A stretch of 64,000 bases of DNA from Pseudomonas sp. SCB32 (lineage in GTDB: Bacteria > Pseudomonadota > Gammaproteobacteria > Pseudomonadales > Pseudomonadaceae). The position numbers were made by a program, and so were the translations under genes. The notes under the pieces were generated by a model. It did not search any database. It saw only the letters and a list, made by a program, of their open reading frames with translations, and was not told the origin of the DNA. Each line of letters starts with the position of its first letter. Position 1 is the first letter of the stretch. Shown in pieces: positions 43,804 through 52,252 of the stretch. The stretch lies in contig NZ_CP045118.1 in assembly GCF_009189165.1 (NCBI RefSeq), positions 2,480,001 to 2,544,000 of the forward strand, read 5' to 3'.

Positions 43804-45030
43804 ATGACCCCGCAAGACGCGCTGGACAAGGTTTTCGCTCCCACCCACCTGGCCGGCCTGGCCCTGCGCAACCGCGTGATCAAGACCGCCACCTTCGAGG
43901 GCATGTGCCAGGGCGGCGTGCCCAGCGACGACCTCGTCGCACACCACGCACGCATGGCGCGTGGCGGCGTCGGCCTGAGCACCGTGGCCTACTGCGGGGT
44001 GTCGCCCGACGGCCTGACCTTCTCCGACCAGATGTGGATGCACGAAGGCGTCTTCGCCAAGCTCAGCGAGCTGGCCGGCGCGGTGCACCGCGAGGGCGGC
44101 GCGGTGTCGGCGCAGCTGGCGCACTGCGGCTTCTTCAGCCGCAACCGCCCGCAGAACATCCCGCGCCCGCGTGGCCCCAGCGCCTGCATCAACCAGTACG
44201 GGCTGTTCTCCGGCGTGCCCTTCGCCGGCGCCATGGGCGATGCGGACATCCGCAAGACCCTGAAGGAGTACCACGACGCCGCGGCCTTCGTGAAACGCGC
44301 CGGCTTCGATGCCATCGAAATCCACATGGGCCACGGCTACCTGCTCAGCCAGTTCATCTCCCCGGCCACCAACAAGCGCAGTGACGCCTACGGCGGCAGC
44401 CTGGACAACCGCCTGCGCCTGCCGCTGGAAGTGCTGGCGGCGGTGCGCGCGGCGGTGGGCGACGACTTCCCGATCCTGGCCAAGCTCAATCTCAGCGACG
44501 GCTTCGCCGGCGGCCTGGAGATCGACGAATCCTGCCGCGCCGCGCAACGCCTGGCCGAGCATGGCCTGAACGCCCTGGTCATGAGCGGCGGCTTCACCAG
44601 CCGTTCGCCGATGTACCTGTTCCGTGGCGAAAGCCCACTGCAGCAGATGATCCCGCTGGAGCCCAACCCGCTGCAGCGTACCGCGATGAAGTGGTTCGGC
44701 GGCCGCCTGTTTCCCGACTCGCCCTATTCGGAAATGTACTTCCTCGACCAGGCCCGCCAGGTGCGCCAGGCCACCGACATGCCGCTGGTGTACCTGGGCG
44801 GCGTGAGCAGCCGCGACAGCCTGCAGCGCGCCATGAGCGAAGGCTTCGACTTCGTCGCCATGGGCCGCGCCCTGCTGCGCGACCCGGACCTGGTGCGCAA
44901 CATCCAGCAGCAGGCCGAGCGCTACGAGAACGGCTGCAACCACTGCAACCAGTGCGTGGCGAGCATGGGGCTGCCCGGGGGTATTCGCTGTGTGCTGAAC
45001 CGGCCGGAGAGCTTTGCGGCGGTTCGCTAG
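43804..45030 (+). CDS. Old Yellow Enzyme-family oxidoreductase with Fe-S motif
   Basis: 408 residues: an FMN TIM barrel with FAPTHLAGLALRNRVIKTAT near 11, the HMGHGYLLSQFISPATNKRSDAYGGSLDNR signature near 173-203 and the FMN-phosphate end YLGGVSSRD, AMGRALLRDPDLV. A cysteine set C378-x2-C381-x2-C384-x11-C396 near the end equals the [4Fe-4S] motif of the TMADH/2,4-dienoyl-CoA reductase branch, but the FAD domain that normally follows is absent. A free-standing enone reductase of this kind needs an external electron donor. Last gene of the operon, one base after the RibBA-like stop. Confidence 0.9.
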   Translation: MTPQDALDKVFAPTHLAGLALRNRVIKTATFEGMCQGGVPSDDLVAHHARMARGGVGLSTVAYCGVSPDGLTFSDQMWMHEGVFAKLSELAGAVHREGGAVSAQLAHCGFFSRNRPQNIPRPRGPSACINQYGLFSGVPFAGAMGDADIRKTLKEYHDAAAFVKRAGFDAIEIHMGHGYLLSQFISPATNKRSDAYGGSLDNRLRLPLEVLAAVRAAVGDDFPILAKLNLSDGFAGGLEIDESCRAAQRLAEHGLNALVMSGGFTSRSPMYLFRGESPLQQMIPLEPNPLQRTAMKWFGGRLFPDSPYSEMYFLDQARQVRQATDMPLVYLGGVSSRDSLQRAMSEGFDFVAMGRALLRDPDLVRNIQQQAERYENGCNHCNQCVASMGLPGGIRCVLNRPESFAAVR

Positions 45031-45049
45031 GTCGTAGCAGAAGCCCAAA

Positions 45050-45090
45050 GAAAAACGGCCTGCACTTTCCGGTGCAGGCCGTTTTCTTTT
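45050..45090. terminator. Bidirectional rho-independent terminator
   Basis: Perfect 14-bp stem AAAACGGCCTGCAC / GTGCAGGCCGTTTT with loop TTTCCG, continued by TCTTTT on the plus side and by T-rich sequence on the minus side. It serves the convergent operon end and the autotransporter gene. Confidence 0.92.
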
Positions 45091-45133
45091 GCCTTCCACT
45101 CGGGGCCGGGCCGGCCCCCGAGGGTTGCCGCGC

Positions 45134-47044
45134 TTAGAAGGCGAAGCCCAGGCTGACGCTGCCGCTCAGGCCGTGGCTGTCGGAGCCTTGCAGGCCCTGC
45201 ACATCGGCGTTGACGCTGACCGCGCCGGCACGGGCTGTGAGGCCGGCGCCGACCTTGAACAGGTCGCGGTCGTTGAAGGCCGAGACCTGCTCCACGGCGA
45301 AGCCCTGGACCGAGCCGTGGCTCTTCACCTCGGGGTTGCCCAATGCGTGCTCGTAACCCAGGTTCAGCCCCGGCTCCAGGCTCCAGTCGCCGACGCGGGA
45401 CTGGCCGAAGCCCAGGTTCAGGCCGCCGACCAGGCTGGTGACGGTCTTGTCGACGGTGTCGACGTCCAGGGCCAGCTCGCTGCCTTTTTCGTTGAAGCTG
45501 TCGAGGCGAACCTGGCTGACGCGTACGCCGAAGGTCGGCTCCAGCGTCAGGTCACCGCTGTGGGTGCGGTAGCCGAGGTTGGCCAGGGCGCTGAACAGGC
45601 TGCCCTGGGTATCGCCCTTGGCGCGGCCCAGGTCGTTGCCGAGGTCGCGGCGGCTGTCGTAGTCGACATAGCCGGCGTCCAGGCGCAGGTCGGCGTAGGC
45701 GCCCTGTTCCAGGCTGTCGAAGGCGTAGCGGCCGCCCAGGGTGATGAAGGTGAGGTCGGCGTCGGCATCGGCGCCGGAGCTGGCCACCGAGCCGTTGTCG
45801 TAGCCGAAGCCTGCGCGGGCGCTGGTCTGGCTGTCGAAGCGATGGGTCAGGCCGACCAGTACGCCCTGGCTGTGCTCGTTGCTGCTGGAGGCATGGGACG
45901 AACCATCGGTGCCGACGTAGCTGGCCAGCGCGTTCATCCACAGTTGGTTCTCGCCTTCGCGCAGGTCGCGGCCGCTGGCATAGGGCGCGATGGCGCTGTC
46001 GATCTGCTGGGTCTGGCGCAGCAGGTAGCTGGCCGAGTCGGCGTGGATCTGCCCGCCGACGCGCTGTTCCAGGCCACCGAGGCTGCCGGCGTCGATGGCC
46101 GATTGCAGGTAGTAGTTGTAGGCGCTGTAGCGGCCGGACAGGTCGCTGTCCTGCAGGGCGGCGAGCAGGCCGGCACCGGCCGCGGCATTGCCGGCGAGCC
46201 CCGCCTGGCCGGGCAGGGTGCCGTAGCGGACCATCTTGCCGCGCAGCACGTAGATCGTTTCCTGGTCCAGGCCCAGGCCTTCCTTGAGGTAGTTGTCGAC
46301 CGAGCCGTAGCGGGCGGTGATCTGGTCGAGGCCGGCCTGCAGGTAGCTTTCTTCAACACCCAGCAGCGGCGCGTAGACCGAGGCCAGTGCCGGTGCGCGG
46401 GCGCTCAGCTTGGCCAGGGTGGCGCTGATGCTGCCGGCGCTGTAGCGGTTGGTGGCCAGGTAGTCCTGCATGATGGTCGCCGAGTCGACGCCGGCGATGG
46501 ACTGCAGCATGGCGGCGGTCCAGCCGGTGCGGTCCTTGCCGGAGGTGCAGTGGAAGATCACCGGGTCCTCGGCGCTGGCCAGCTCCATGAACAGGTCGTG
46601 GTAGCGCGCACGCTGGCCGGCGTCGGTGACGAAGTCGCGGTTCAGGTCGCGCATCCATTCGCGCGCGGCTGCGGGGCTGGTGAGCGGCGGGTTCACCTGC
46701 TCGCCGCCGATGATGTTGATGTTCTGGTAGCGGGCGCCGGCGGGGAGGGTGTCCGGTGCCTGGGCGATTTCGCCGGGGGTACGCAGGTCGAAGACTTCGC
46801 CGATCCCCAGTCCTTCGAGGATGGCCTTGTCGTTGCCTTTGAGGGTCAGGGCGTTGGAGCGATAGAACACGCCGGAACGCATGACGCCGCCCTTGGCGGT
46901 GACATCGGCCTGGCTGGTGCCGGCGACGTCGCGGAAGTTGTCCGCACCGGTGAGGCGCGGGGTATTCAGCGAGAGGTCGAGGGCGAGTGCGGAGGTGTGC
47001 GGCAGGCAGAGCAGAGCAGCAGGGATGAGCAGTCGCTTGGCCAC
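45134..47044 (-). CDS. Tyrosine phosphatase-like domain fused to an autotransporter beta-barrel
   Basis: 636 residues. Signal peptide 1-21. The passenger (about 25-260) is a bacterial tyrosine/inositol phosphatase domain (Y_phosphatase3 type) with DNFRDVAGT near 36 and the P-loop HCTSGKDRTGW near 164-174 giving the C-x5-R nucleophile. The C-terminal 270 residues (from NQLWMNALASYVG near 366) form an autotransporter barrel ending GLSGSVSLGFAF with terminal Phe. The phosphatase would thus be displayed on the cell surface. Start GTG at 47044 with AAGGA 9 bases upstream. It ends at the terminator shared with the OYE operon; a perfect palindrome (47090) lies in its promoter region. Confidence 0.88.
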   Translation of the reverse strand: MAKRLLIPAALLCLPHTSALALDLSLNTPRLTGADNFRDVAGTSQADVTAKGGVMRSGVFYRSNALTLKGNDKAILEGLGIGEVFDLRTPGEIAQAPDTLPAGARYQNINIIGGEQVNPPLTSPAAAREWMRDLNRDFVTDAGQRARYHDLFMELASAEDPVIFHCTSGKDRTGWTAAMLQSIAGVDSATIMQDYLATNRYSAGSISATLAKLSARAPALASVYAPLLGVEESYLQAGLDQITARYGSVDNYLKEGLGLDQETIYVLRGKMVRYGTLPGQAGLAGNAAAGAGLLAALQDSDLSGRYSAYNYYLQSAIDAGSLGGLEQRVGGQIHADSASYLLRQTQQIDSAIAPYASGRDLREGENQLWMNALASYVGTDGSSHASSSNEHSQGVLVGLTHRFDSQTSARAGFGYDNGSVASSGADADADLTFITLGGRYAFDSLEQGAYADLRLDAGYVDYDSRRDLGNDLGRAKGDTQGSLFSALANLGYRTHSGDLTLEPTFGVRVSQVRLDSFNEKGSELALDVDTVDKTVTSLVGGLNLGFGQSRVGDWSLEPGLNLGYEHALGNPEVKSHGSVQGFAVEQVSAFNDRDLFKVGAGLTARAGAVSVNADVQGLQGSDSHGLSGSVSLGFAF

Positions 47045-47089
47045 GAGGGATGATCCTTATCGAGGGAGGGTGGTCACGACGCAGGTGCG

Positions 47090-47108
47090 ATGAACCCGAG
47101 CGGTTCAT
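47090..47108. promoter_or_regulatory. Palindrome upstream of the autotransporter gene
   Basis: ATGAACC, CGAGC, GGTTCAT: perfect 7-bp arms, 46 bases before the GTG start. A candidate operator, unlike the ATCGTC motif of the neighbouring operons. Confidence 0.4.
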
Positions 47109-47169
47109 GCACGGGAGCGTCATCGTTACAGGCGCGAAAAAGCCGCGCCAAAAGGGGAATTCGCAGGCG

Positions 47170-47205
47170 AAAAAAAACCGGTCGCCCTCGCGAGGGCGGC
47201 CGGTT
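47170..47205 (-). terminator. Rho-independent terminator of the DUF1302-DUF1329 operon
   Basis: ACCGGTCGCCCTCG / CGAGGGCGGCCGGT stem with one mismatch, followed by an eight-base T run on the minus strand; 9 bases after the DUF1329 stop. Confidence 0.9.
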
Positions 47206-47213
47206 CTGTGGCC

Positions 47214-48593
47214 TTACTGGCCGAGCTTGCGCAGGTTGCTGGCGGTGAAGTAGCTGGCGTCGAAGCGAGCGTCGTTCAGGTGGGCGGTGCCGCCCATGCC
47301 ATTGACCAGGCGATCGACCAGGTAGGAGCCGGCGATCAGGTCGTGGTACACCGCAACGCGGGCGTGGAATGCCTGGATCTCGTAGGCGTACACCGAGGTC
47401 TGCACGTTGGTGCGCCACAGCTGGCCCTTGGCGTCGTAGTTGTCGGCGAGGGCGGCGGTCCAGCTGTCCTCGTCGAGGTACAGGCGGCGCTTGGCGTAGA
47501 TGTGCCGGCTGCCCGGACGCAGGGTGCCTTCCAGTACCCAGACACGGTGCAGCTCGTAGCGCACGGCGTCAGGGTTGAGGTGGCCGTTCTCGGTGAGCAG
47601 GGTGTTCAGGTCCTGGTCCGGATCGTCGAGCTTGTAGTTGTTGTACGGGATGTACATCTCCTGCTTGCCGACCATTTTCCACTCGTAGCGGTCCGGGGCG
47701 CCGTTGAACAGGCGGTCCTCGTCCATCACGCGGAAGCCACCGGCGCCGTACGGCGTGTCGTAGCCGACGGTGGGTGCGCGGCGCACGCGGCGGGTGCCGG
47801 GGATGTACTGCCAGCTCTGGCGAGGCTGGGCCACCGGGTTGCTGAACTCGTTGGTGAGGATGATCTCGCCTTTCTTGCGCACCGGTTCCAGGGTGCTGAT
47901 CATCGCGTAGGCCTGGATGCCGTCGTAGGCCTTGGCGTCGCCGGTGGGGTTATCCCAGGGCGAGAAGATCTGGTAGTGGACCTTCTCGAACACGCGGCTC
48001 TGGTTGGAGAGGGTCAGGGCCATCTGGTAGGTCGCTTCTTCCTTCCAGGCGCGGCTGGGCAGGTTGTGGTTCCAGATCAGCTCGTAGCCGTTCTTCGGAA
48101 TCGGGAAGGGCGAGGCGCCGTAGGCGTTGGCGACACCGTAGCCATCACTGACCAGTTGGGCGTTGGCGGCGTTGTACTTGATGTTGTTTTCCACGGACTC
48201 CGAGTAGCGGAAGTCGCGGTGGCTCGGGTAGACGACCAGCTTGTAGGTCTGCGGGTAGCGCTTGAACAGGGCCTTCTGGCCGTCGGACAGCTTGTTGGCG
48301 TATTGGTCCATGTTCTGCGCAGTGATGGTGAACAGCGGCTTCTCGTCCGGGTACGGATCGGGGCGCTTGTGCCCGGTGCCTTCGAACTTCACCTGGGGCG
48401 GAGTGCCGCGCCACTTGCCGGTCCAGGCAGGGATGCTGCCGTCGGCGTTGCCGGCTTTCTCGGCGCCCATCGGGGTCAGGTCCTTGCCCAAGCGGGCAAT
48501 TTCTTCAGGGCTGAGCTGGGCTTGGGCGTGAAGGCTGGCGGCGGCCAGGCCGATGGAAATGAACAGGGGCAGCAGGCGGGTTTTGCACGTCAT
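47214..48593 (-). CDS. DUF1329 exported protein
   Basis: 459 residues with a signal peptide (1-25, ending LHAQAQ) and a mature domain rich in Trp and Tyr (NADGSIPAWTGKWRGTPPQ near 49; GSRHIYAKRRLYLDEDSWTAALADNYD near 372). DUF1329 proteins are related to LolA-like lipid-binding folds and are usually encoded next to DUF1302 proteins and RND-type MMPL transporters in catabolic clusters for hydrophobic compounds. The pair is probably involved in moving such compounds across the envelope; function unproven. It follows the DUF1302 gene by 25 bp. Confidence 0.88.
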   Translation of the reverse strand: MTCKTRLLPLFISIGLAAASLHAQAQLSPEEIARLGKDLTPMGAEKAGNADGSIPAWTGKWRGTPPQVKFEGTGHKRPDPYPDEKPLFTITAQNMDQYANKLSDGQKALFKRYPQTYKLVVYPSHRDFRYSESVENNIKYNAANAQLVSDGYGVANAYGASPFPIPKNGYELIWNHNLPSRAWKEEATYQMALTLSNQSRVFEKVHYQIFSPWDNPTGDAKAYDGIQAYAMISTLEPVRKKGEIILTNEFSNPVAQPRQSWQYIPGTRRVRRAPTVGYDTPYGAGGFRVMDEDRLFNGAPDRYEWKMVGKQEMYIPYNNYKLDDPDQDLNTLLTENGHLNPDAVRYELHRVWVLEGTLRPGSRHIYAKRRLYLDEDSWTAALADNYDAKGQLWRTNVQTSVYAYEIQAFHARVAVYHDLIAGSYLVDRLVNGMGGTAHLNDARFDASYFTASNLRKLGQ

Positions 48594-48618
48594 TTTCTTG
48601 TTCTCCTCGATTTCAGGA

Positions 48619-50244
48619 TCAGAAGCTGTATTTCGCGGTTAGCGAGACGTTGTCGCGGTCCGACAGGGCGGTCTCGCTCGGGCTGCCGAGGAACATGTTG
48701 TAGCGGGCCTCGATGGCGAAGTTGTTCAGGTAACGCCAGGTGGTGCCGATGCCCAGGCGGTCGTCGCCTTGGCCAAGGCCGAAGCTGCCGGGCATCGACG
48801 AGCTGCCGTTGACGGCTTGGCTGAAGATCAGCGGAACGCTGAGGTCCCAGCCGTTGAAGACGTTGTTGTAGTCAAGGGTGAGGTTGGCGGTGTAACCCCA
48901 GGCGGAGGTGTCGTAGTAGAGCTTGCCGGTGTTGGGGGTCTCGATCATCGCGTAGCCGCCGGCGCCGGTCGGCACGAAGACGTCGAAGCTGGGCGCCTTG
49001 TCGTTGCTCAGCACGCGGTTGTAGCCCACCTCGCCGGTGAAGGTGACGTTGTCGGCGAAGGGCTGGTTGCCGAAGGAGTGGATGACCGACATCAACGCTT
49101 CCATGGTCTTGGCGCGCACCGGGTGCGGCACCAGGCCGGTGTCCACCAGTACCGGCTGGCCGTCGCGGTAGCTCAGTTCGCCGCTGACGTTGGTGTCGCC
49201 CAGCACGGTAGAGAAGCTCGCGCCGTACAGGTCGATGTCGTCGAAGTAGCGAACCTGGTACTCGGCCTGGTTCCAGTGGCTGAGGAAGTCCAGCTGCGGG
49301 GACTTGTCGTGGAAGCGTACGTAGTACAGGCCGAACTCGGTGTTGTTCAGTTGTTCGGCGCTGTAGGTCATCGCCAGGCCGAACTGGCCGGAGTCGCTGG
49401 GCTTGTCGTCGCCGATGCGGTGGGTCAGGCCGAAGGCGTCGCTGTAGCCGCCGCGGTCCATCTGGTCGGTAACGGAGAAGAAGCTGCCGACGCCGTCGAT
49501 CTCGGTCTTGCTCCACTCGTACTGGTAGTAAGCCTGCAGGCCGACGGCATCGGTGAGGGCGTACTGGACGAAGGCCTGGCCGACCGGCAGGAACAGTTCC
49601 TTGACCTCGACGCCGGGGACGTTGGCTTTGGTCGCATCCACCGGGCTCATGGCGCCGGAGATGCCGAAGCCGTTGAACAGGCTTTCACCCCAGCTCACCA
49701 CCTGATTGCCGACACGGGCGTTGAGGGCGTGGCCGTCAAGGTCCCAGGTGCCGTAGGCGTAGGTGTCGAGCATGCGCACGCGGTCACCGTGCTGGTCGAC
49801 GGTGGCTTCGGCGAATTCGTCGGGCTTGTCGCAACGGCCGGCGGCCAGGCAGTTGGAGGTGCCGGTGGTGTTGTCGTTGCTGTGGTGGTAGACGTCGTCG
49901 TAGAAGCCGGTGGCGCGGGCGAACAGACCAAAGTCGTCACGGAACTTGAAGTCGGCCTCGGTGAGGAAGCTGGCGCGGTTGTTGATCAGGCTGCCACGGG
50001 AGAAGGCGTTGTCGCCGTCGTCGATGTTGGCAATCGCCGGGTTGCTGCCACCGTTGGACAGCGCGTGGGAGCGGTTCTCGGTACGCCAGGCGAGACCATA
50101 GCTGACGGTGGTGTTCCAGTTGATCTTGAGATCGTCGTTGACGTCGAACGACAGTGCCTGGGCCTGACTGGCCAGGAACAGGCTCGAGGCGCTGATCGCA
50201 ACGGCAAGGGGCATCGGCTGGAAGGCGATTCTTATTCTTGTCAT
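48619..50244 (-). CDS. DUF1302 outer-membrane beta-barrel-like protein
   Basis: 541 residues. Signal peptide 1-31 ends SQAQALSFDV. The mature part has alternating amphipathic strands with aromatic ends throughout (LKINWNTTVSYGLAWRTENR near 38; FGLAMTYSAEQLNNTEFGLYYVRFH near 280) and finishes RDNVSLTAKYSF with a terminal Phe, as in outer-membrane barrels. Likely a channel or receptor for a hydrophobic substrate. Start at 50244 with AGAGGA upstream; the frame is open further up, but that part covers the shared promoter. Confidence 0.88.
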   Translation of the reverse strand: MTRIRIAFQPMPLAVAISASSLFLASQAQALSFDVNDDLKINWNTTVSYGLAWRTENRSHALSNGGSNPAIANIDDGDNAFSRGSLINNRASFLTEADFKFRDDFGLFARATGFYDDVYHHSNDNTTGTSNCLAAGRCDKPDEFAEATVDQHGDRVRMLDTYAYGTWDLDGHALNARVGNQVVSWGESLFNGFGISGAMSPVDATKANVPGVEVKELFLPVGQAFVQYALTDAVGLQAYYQYEWSKTEIDGVGSFFSVTDQMDRGGYSDAFGLTHRIGDDKPSDSGQFGLAMTYSAEQLNNTEFGLYYVRFHDKSPQLDFLSHWNQAEYQVRYFDDIDLYGASFSTVLGDTNVSGELSYRDGQPVLVDTGLVPHPVRAKTMEALMSVIHSFGNQPFADNVTFTGEVGYNRVLSNDKAPSFDVFVPTGAGGYAMIETPNTGKLYYDTSAWGYTANLTLDYNNVFNGWDLSVPLIFSQAVNGSSSMPGSFGLGQGDDRLGIGTTWRYLNNFAIEARYNMFLGSPSETALSDRDNVSLTAKYSF

Positions 50245-50338
50245 TTCGTCCTCTGCTCGGGCAGGCACGTTCGTCCAGACCCGGAACTGTGTTGGCGGGA
50301 ATGTGGCGGGGCTGACTATGTGGTCACCCGGTTTCGTC

Positions 50339-50362
50339 AACATCGTCCGAAGGGACTAAGCC
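50339..50362 (+). promoter_or_regulatory. Catabolic-cluster operator motif, copy A
   Basis: AACATCGTCCGAAGGGACTA followed by AGCC. It matches copy B (50389-50412, opposite strand) at 20 of 24 positions. The centres are 50 bp apart, and the copies point in opposite directions within the divergent promoter of the DUF1302 and KstD-like genes. Confidence 0.65.
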
Positions 50363-50388
50363 ACCGGGACGGTGCGCCGGACGCTCTA

Positions 50389-50412
50389 GGGCTAGTCTCA
50401 TCGGACGATGTT
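50389..50412 (-). promoter_or_regulatory. Catabolic-cluster operator motif, copy B
   Basis: On the minus strand AACATCGTCCGATGAGACTA followed by GCCC. The first 12 bases are an exact inverted copy of 50339-50350. It ends 77 bases before the KstD-like start. Confidence 0.65.
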
Positions 50413-50488
50413 CGGGCTCATGGGCTGCGCGAAAAATCGCCGAGGATGCGTGGGTCGGACCCACGCCAGCTCCCGGAGAAAACAGCGC

Positions 50489-52252
50489 ATGAACGCAAGG
50501 GCGAGCGGCCAGCGGAGCCGCGAGTGGGACCACGAATGTGACGTACTGGTGGTGGGCAGCGGCGCCGGCGGCATGACCGCCGCACTGCGCGCCCGAGACT
50601 TCGGCATGGACGTGTTGGTGGTGGAGAAGAGCGACCGTTACGGCGGCACCTCGGCGATATCCGGCGGTGGCATCTGGATCCCCTGCAACCATCGGATCGC
50701 CGCCCTCGGTGGCCAGGATTCGGCGCAGGAAGCGATTCGCTACATCCGTACCGTAACCCAGGACCTGGTCACCGATGGCCGCGTCGAGGCCTATGTTGAA
50801 CACGGCCGGCGCATGGTCGAATACCTCGAGGCCAACAGCCGGGTGCGCTTCGAGGCGCAGCCCGAGTACGCCGACTATTACCCCGAGGTTCCGGGCGGCA
50901 AGCCGGGCTTCCGCTCCATGGACCCGCTGCCGTTCGACGCCCGCGAACTGGGCGAGGAATTCGCGCGGATGCGCGAGCCATCGCCGGGCACCCTGATGAT
51001 GGGGCGCGTGGGCATGACCATGAAGGAAGCGCGCGTGCTGCTCTGTCGCGGCCCCGGCTGGGTCGGTCTGACCCTGAAGATTCTCTGGCGCTACTGGCGC
51101 GACCTGGGCGGACGTCTGCGTTCCAAGCGCGACCGCTTCCTGACCCTGGGCAACGCCCTGGTCGCCGCGCTGCGCCGTTCGCTGCTCGATCGGCAGGTGC
51201 CGCTGTGGCTGGAAGCGCCGCTGCAGGGCCTGGTGGAAGAAGACGGCCGGGTGGTGGGCGTCGAACTGCTGCACAAGGGACGCCCGCTGCGGGTGCATGC
51301 GCGGCAGGGGGTGGTCATCGCCGCCGGTGGCTTCGAGCGCAACCAGGCGATGCGCAGCCAGTACCATCCGCAGCCGTCGCAGAGCCAGTGGAGCGCCACG
51401 CCGCCGTACAACAGCGGCGACGGTATCCGCGCCGGCCAGGCATTGGGCGCGGCCACCGCGCTGATGGAACACGCCTGGTGGGCACCGACGACCCATGTCG
51501 AAGGTGAAGAGAAACAACGCGCGCTGTTCGTCGAGCGCACCCTGCCGGGATGCGTGCTGGTGGACGCCGCCGGCCAGCGCTTCGTCAACGAAGCCGCGCC
51601 CTACACCGACATCGTCTACGCCATGTACGGCCACAACACCGAGCAGGCGCCCAGCGTGCCGTGCTGGATGGTGTTCGACGCCGAGTTCCGCCGCAAATAC
51701 CCCTGCGGCGCCTTGCTGCCCGGCTACGCGCAACCCGACAGCCGCCTGCCCAAGCACCTGCACGGTTACTACCACAAGGCCGACAGCATCGGCGAACTGG
51801 CCACCGCCATCGGCGTTGACGGCGCCGGCCTTGCTCGCACCCTGGAGCGTTTCAACCGCTACGCGGCACTGGGCCAGGACCCGGACTTCCACAAGGGCGA
51901 GTCGGCCTTCGACCGCTACTACGGAGACCCCACCGTGGTGCCCAACCCGTGCCTGGCGCCGCTGCTCAAGGCTCCGTTCTATGCGGTGCAGATCAATGCC
52001 GGCGACATCGGCACCAAGGGTGGCCTGCTCACCGACGTGCATGCCCGCGTGCTGCGCGAGGACGGCAGCGCCATCGAGGGTCTGTACGCCATCGGCAACT
52101 CCGCCGCCTCGATGATGGGCACCACCTATCCCGGCGCGGGCTCCACCATAGGTCCGGCGATGACCTTCGGTTTCCTCGCCGCCGAGCACATCCAGCAGCA
52201 GGCCGAGCAGACTCGCGCCCGCGCTACCCAGGAGGCTTCCAAGAATGTCTGA
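50489..52252 (+). CDS. FAD-dependent 3-ketosteroid delta-1-dehydrogenase (KstD)-like protein
   Basis: 587 residues. The FAD-binding turn is VLVVGSGAGGMTAALRARDFG near 19, followed by GGTSAISGGGIWIPCN near 55, both usual for the KstD/fumarate-reductase flavoproteins. The C-terminal part matches KstD closely: PFYAVQINAGDIGTKGGLLT near 523 with the catalytic-type Tyr and Gly, and the FAD-binding end MMGTTYPGAGSTIGPAMTFG near 560. KstD introduces the 1,2 double bond into ring A of 3-ketosteroids. The start at 50489 has CGGAG about 10 bases upstream. Overlaps the next SDR gene by 8 bases. Confidence 0.88.
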   Translation: MNARASGQRSREWDHECDVLVVGSGAGGMTAALRARDFGMDVLVVEKSDRYGGTSAISGGGIWIPCNHRIAALGGQDSAQEAIRYIRTVTQDLVTDGRVEAYVEHGRRMVEYLEANSRVRFEAQPEYADYYPEVPGGKPGFRSMDPLPFDARELGEEFARMREPSPGTLMMGRVGMTMKEARVLLCRGPGWVGLTLKILWRYWRDLGGRLRSKRDRFLTLGNALVAALRRSLLDRQVPLWLEAPLQGLVEEDGRVVGVELLHKGRPLRVHARQGVVIAAGGFERNQAMRSQYHPQPSQSQWSATPPYNSGDGIRAGQALGAATALMEHAWWAPTTHVEGEEKQRALFVERTLPGCVLVDAAGQRFVNEAAPYTDIVYAMYGHNTEQAPSVPCWMVFDAEFRRKYPCGALLPGYAQPDSRLPKHLHGYYHKADSIGELATAIGVDGAGLARTLERFNRYAALGQDPDFHKGESAFDRYYGDPTVVPNPCLAPLLKAPFYAVQINAGDIGTKGGLLTDVHARVLREDGSAIEGLYAIGNSAASMMGTTYPGAGSTIGPAMTFGFLAAEHIQQQAEQTRARATQEASKNV

